Source: Bacillota bacterium (GTDB lineage Bacteria > Bacillota > UBA4882 > UBA10575). Taken from it: a DNA stretch of 46,777 bases. The notes beneath the pieces are model-generated. The model ran no database searches. It worked only from the letters and a program-made list of their open reading frames with translations, and was not told where the DNA came from. Of the stretch, positions 44,932 to 46,777 are shown piece by piece; position 1 is the stretch's first letter; the number at the start of each line of letters is the position of its first letter. Both the position numbers and the translations under genes were made by a program. The stretch is from positions 1 to 46,777 of the forward strand of contig JAAYHY010000040.1 of the NCBI GenBank assembly GCA_012735135.1, written 5' to 3'.

Positions 44932-45924
44932 TTGGAACCAAAGCGCCTGTTGCTGGTTTTTATTTTCTTGTTATGTTTATTTCAAATCAACGCGTTTGCC
45001 GAGGAAAACCGCTTAATCACCGTCCAGATTCCGGCTCCGTCTTTACAGAATAATCTAGTGGGAGAGGCACTAAATCAGCTCTTAGTGATCGCCCTCCCAC
45101 CATCCTATTATTCCTCAGACCAATGCTACCCGGTGGTATACTTTTTACATGGTTTTGGCGAATCGCCGCATAATGTCGGACTGTTCGCCCGGCTTGCCGA
45201 TTCCCTATACGAAGAGAACCAGCTTAATGAGATGATTATTGTCGGAGTTAACGGTACTAACCGACTGGGTGGCAGTTTCTATGTTAATTCCCCAGTCACC
45301 GGTAATTGGGAAGATTTCGTGGTTAATGATGTCATCGGCTACCTTGATCAAAACTACCGGACCCTTCCCCAAAGTTCTTCCCGGGGAATCGCCGGATTCT
45401 CCATGGGCGGGTTTGCCGCCATCAATTTGGCCTTCCGGCATCCCGGTGTTTTTAGCGTAGTATATAGTTTAGCGCCGGGGTTATTTGATGAAAACGGTTT
45501 ACCACAAGCGATGACCACTTGGGATCAGAGATTCAGAAACGCTTACGGAGCAGCCTTTTCTCCCAACCCCAACCTCCCTTATCCTCATAGTGAAATCCCG
45601 GTCCTGGATAACTCGGCCGATGATAACCGGATCAAGGCTAATTGGGAAAATGGCTTTGGTAACCTTGAGCAAAAAATTGCTGATTATTTATGCAGAGGAA
45701 TAACACTAAAGAGTATCCGGATCGAAGTTGGGGAGCGTGATTACTATAAATGGATTATTAATGGTTGCCTTTATTTTTCTCAGTTATTAACGGAGCAAGG
45801 GATCCCCCACGAGCTAAACCGTTTCTCCGGAGGGCATACCTTGACCAGTAGTTTAATTGAAAAAAATATTTTGCCCTATTTTTCCCAGCAATTAGAGAGG
45901 ATGAACTCCATCACGAATAACTAA
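44932..45924 (+). CDS. Secreted putative esterase (esterase D / Fes family)
   Basis: 330 residues. I choose TTG 44932, six bases after GGAGG; an ATG at 44926 abuts that site. A signal peptide (about 1-23, INAFAEE) precedes a carbohydrate-esterase-like hydrolase: YFLHGFGESP (oxyanion), nucleophile GFSMGGFAA, acid region, and His in GGHTLTS. Relatives include feruloyl and acetylxylan esterases and S-formylglutathione hydrolase. Given a secreted form and a sugar importer elsewhere, a polysaccharide ester is plausible but unproved. It is divergent from the response-regulator gene, with a 117-base gap that may contain the operator. Confidence 0.88.
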   Translation: MEPKRLLLVFIFLLCLFQINAFAEENRLITVQIPAPSLQNNLVGEALNQLLVIALPPSYYSSDQCYPVVYFLHGFGESPHNVGLFARLADSLYEENQLNEMIIVGVNGTNRLGGSFYVNSPVTGNWEDFVVNDVIGYLDQNYRTLPQSSSRGIAGFSMGGFAAINLAFRHPGVFSVVYSLAPGLFDENGLPQAMTTWDQRFRNAYGAAFSPNPNLPYPHSEIPVLDNSADDNRIKANWENGFGNLEQKIADYLCRGITLKSIRIEVGERDYYKWIINGCLYFSQLLTEQGIPHELNRFSGGHTLTSSLIEKNILPYFSQQLERMNSITNN

Positions 45925-45940
45925 TTTCCTTCACTTCTAA

Positions 45941-45972
45941 CAAAGGGTGTCCCCGTTGGGAGACACCCTTTG
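45941..45972. terminator. Shared terminator between esterase and gap genes
   Basis: An 11-bp stem (CAAAGGGTGTC / GACACCCTTTG) with a 10-base loop lies between the converging esterase and gap genes. Neither strand has a strong T-run, but position suits a bidirectional terminator. Confidence 0.65.
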
Positions 45973-45999
45973 TTACATCAGCGTATGTTTCGAAGACTC

Positions 46000-46777
<778 letters not shown>

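Overview
The window looks like chromosome from an endospore-forming, probably anaerobic member of the Bacillota. The evidence is spoVAC and spoVAD, a SleB/CwlJ-type cortex hydrolase, the tig-clpP-clpX order, strong AGGAGG-type ribosome sites, and a ferredoxin-dependent 2-oxoacid oxidoreductase. Several features point to a lineage with an outer membrane (for example Limnochordia- or Halanaerobiales-like; this is inference). They are two secreted beta-barrel-like proteins (one ending in Phe), a LolA-like periplasmic protein encoded with a LolD/FtsX-type ABC pair, and a sugar-binding protein whose signal peptide has no lipobox cysteine. I see no phage, insertion sequence or CRISPR array.

Layout. 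1-3.4 kb: start of a probable lonB, then clpX, clpP and tig (minus strand). 3.4-5.1 kb: tRNA-Leu(TAG), a SleB-like hydrolase and a small secreted barrel protein. 5.2-12.2 kb: a YesMN-type two-component system and a carbohydrate ABC importer (binding protein plus two permeases, no ATPase). 12.5-17.5 kb: a MoxR/DUF58/DUF4129 operon and a BaiN-like flavoprotein. 17.8-22.7 kb: a MalY/PatB aminotransferase facing a kor operon (P-loop protein, korA, korB, korC, ferredoxin). 22.8-27.3 kb: spoVAC and spoVAD, then a damaged ThDP enzyme and a damaged FMN glutamate-synthase-like gene. 27.4-35.1 kb: a broken lipoprotein, an ABC-F ATPase, a U32 tRNA-hydroxylation-type protein, a CopZ-like protein, a frameshifted TVP38 protein and an interrupted chemoreceptor. 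35.5-42.7 kb: a membrane alpha/beta hydrolase, then a five-gene envelope cluster (TPR protein, LolD-like ATPase, FtsX-like permease, LolA-like protein, barrel). 43-46.8 kb: a LiaS/NarX-type kinase with a NarL-type regulator, a secreted esterase, and the 3' part of gap.

Two things stand out. First, at least seven genes carry lesions: four single-base frameshifts, two in-frame stops and one in-frame deletion removing part of a catalytic domain. This means either ongoing gene decay or residual sequencing error, and raw reads would tell which. Second, the only ClpP here has Asn where the catalytic Asp172 is expected, like the unusual ClpP1 of Listeria, although it sits in the canonical tig-clpP-clpX locus. 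The envelope cluster at 37.5-42.7 kb is the best candidate for an undescribed system: a Lol-like lipoprotein or lipid trafficking route in a spore-forming bacterium.
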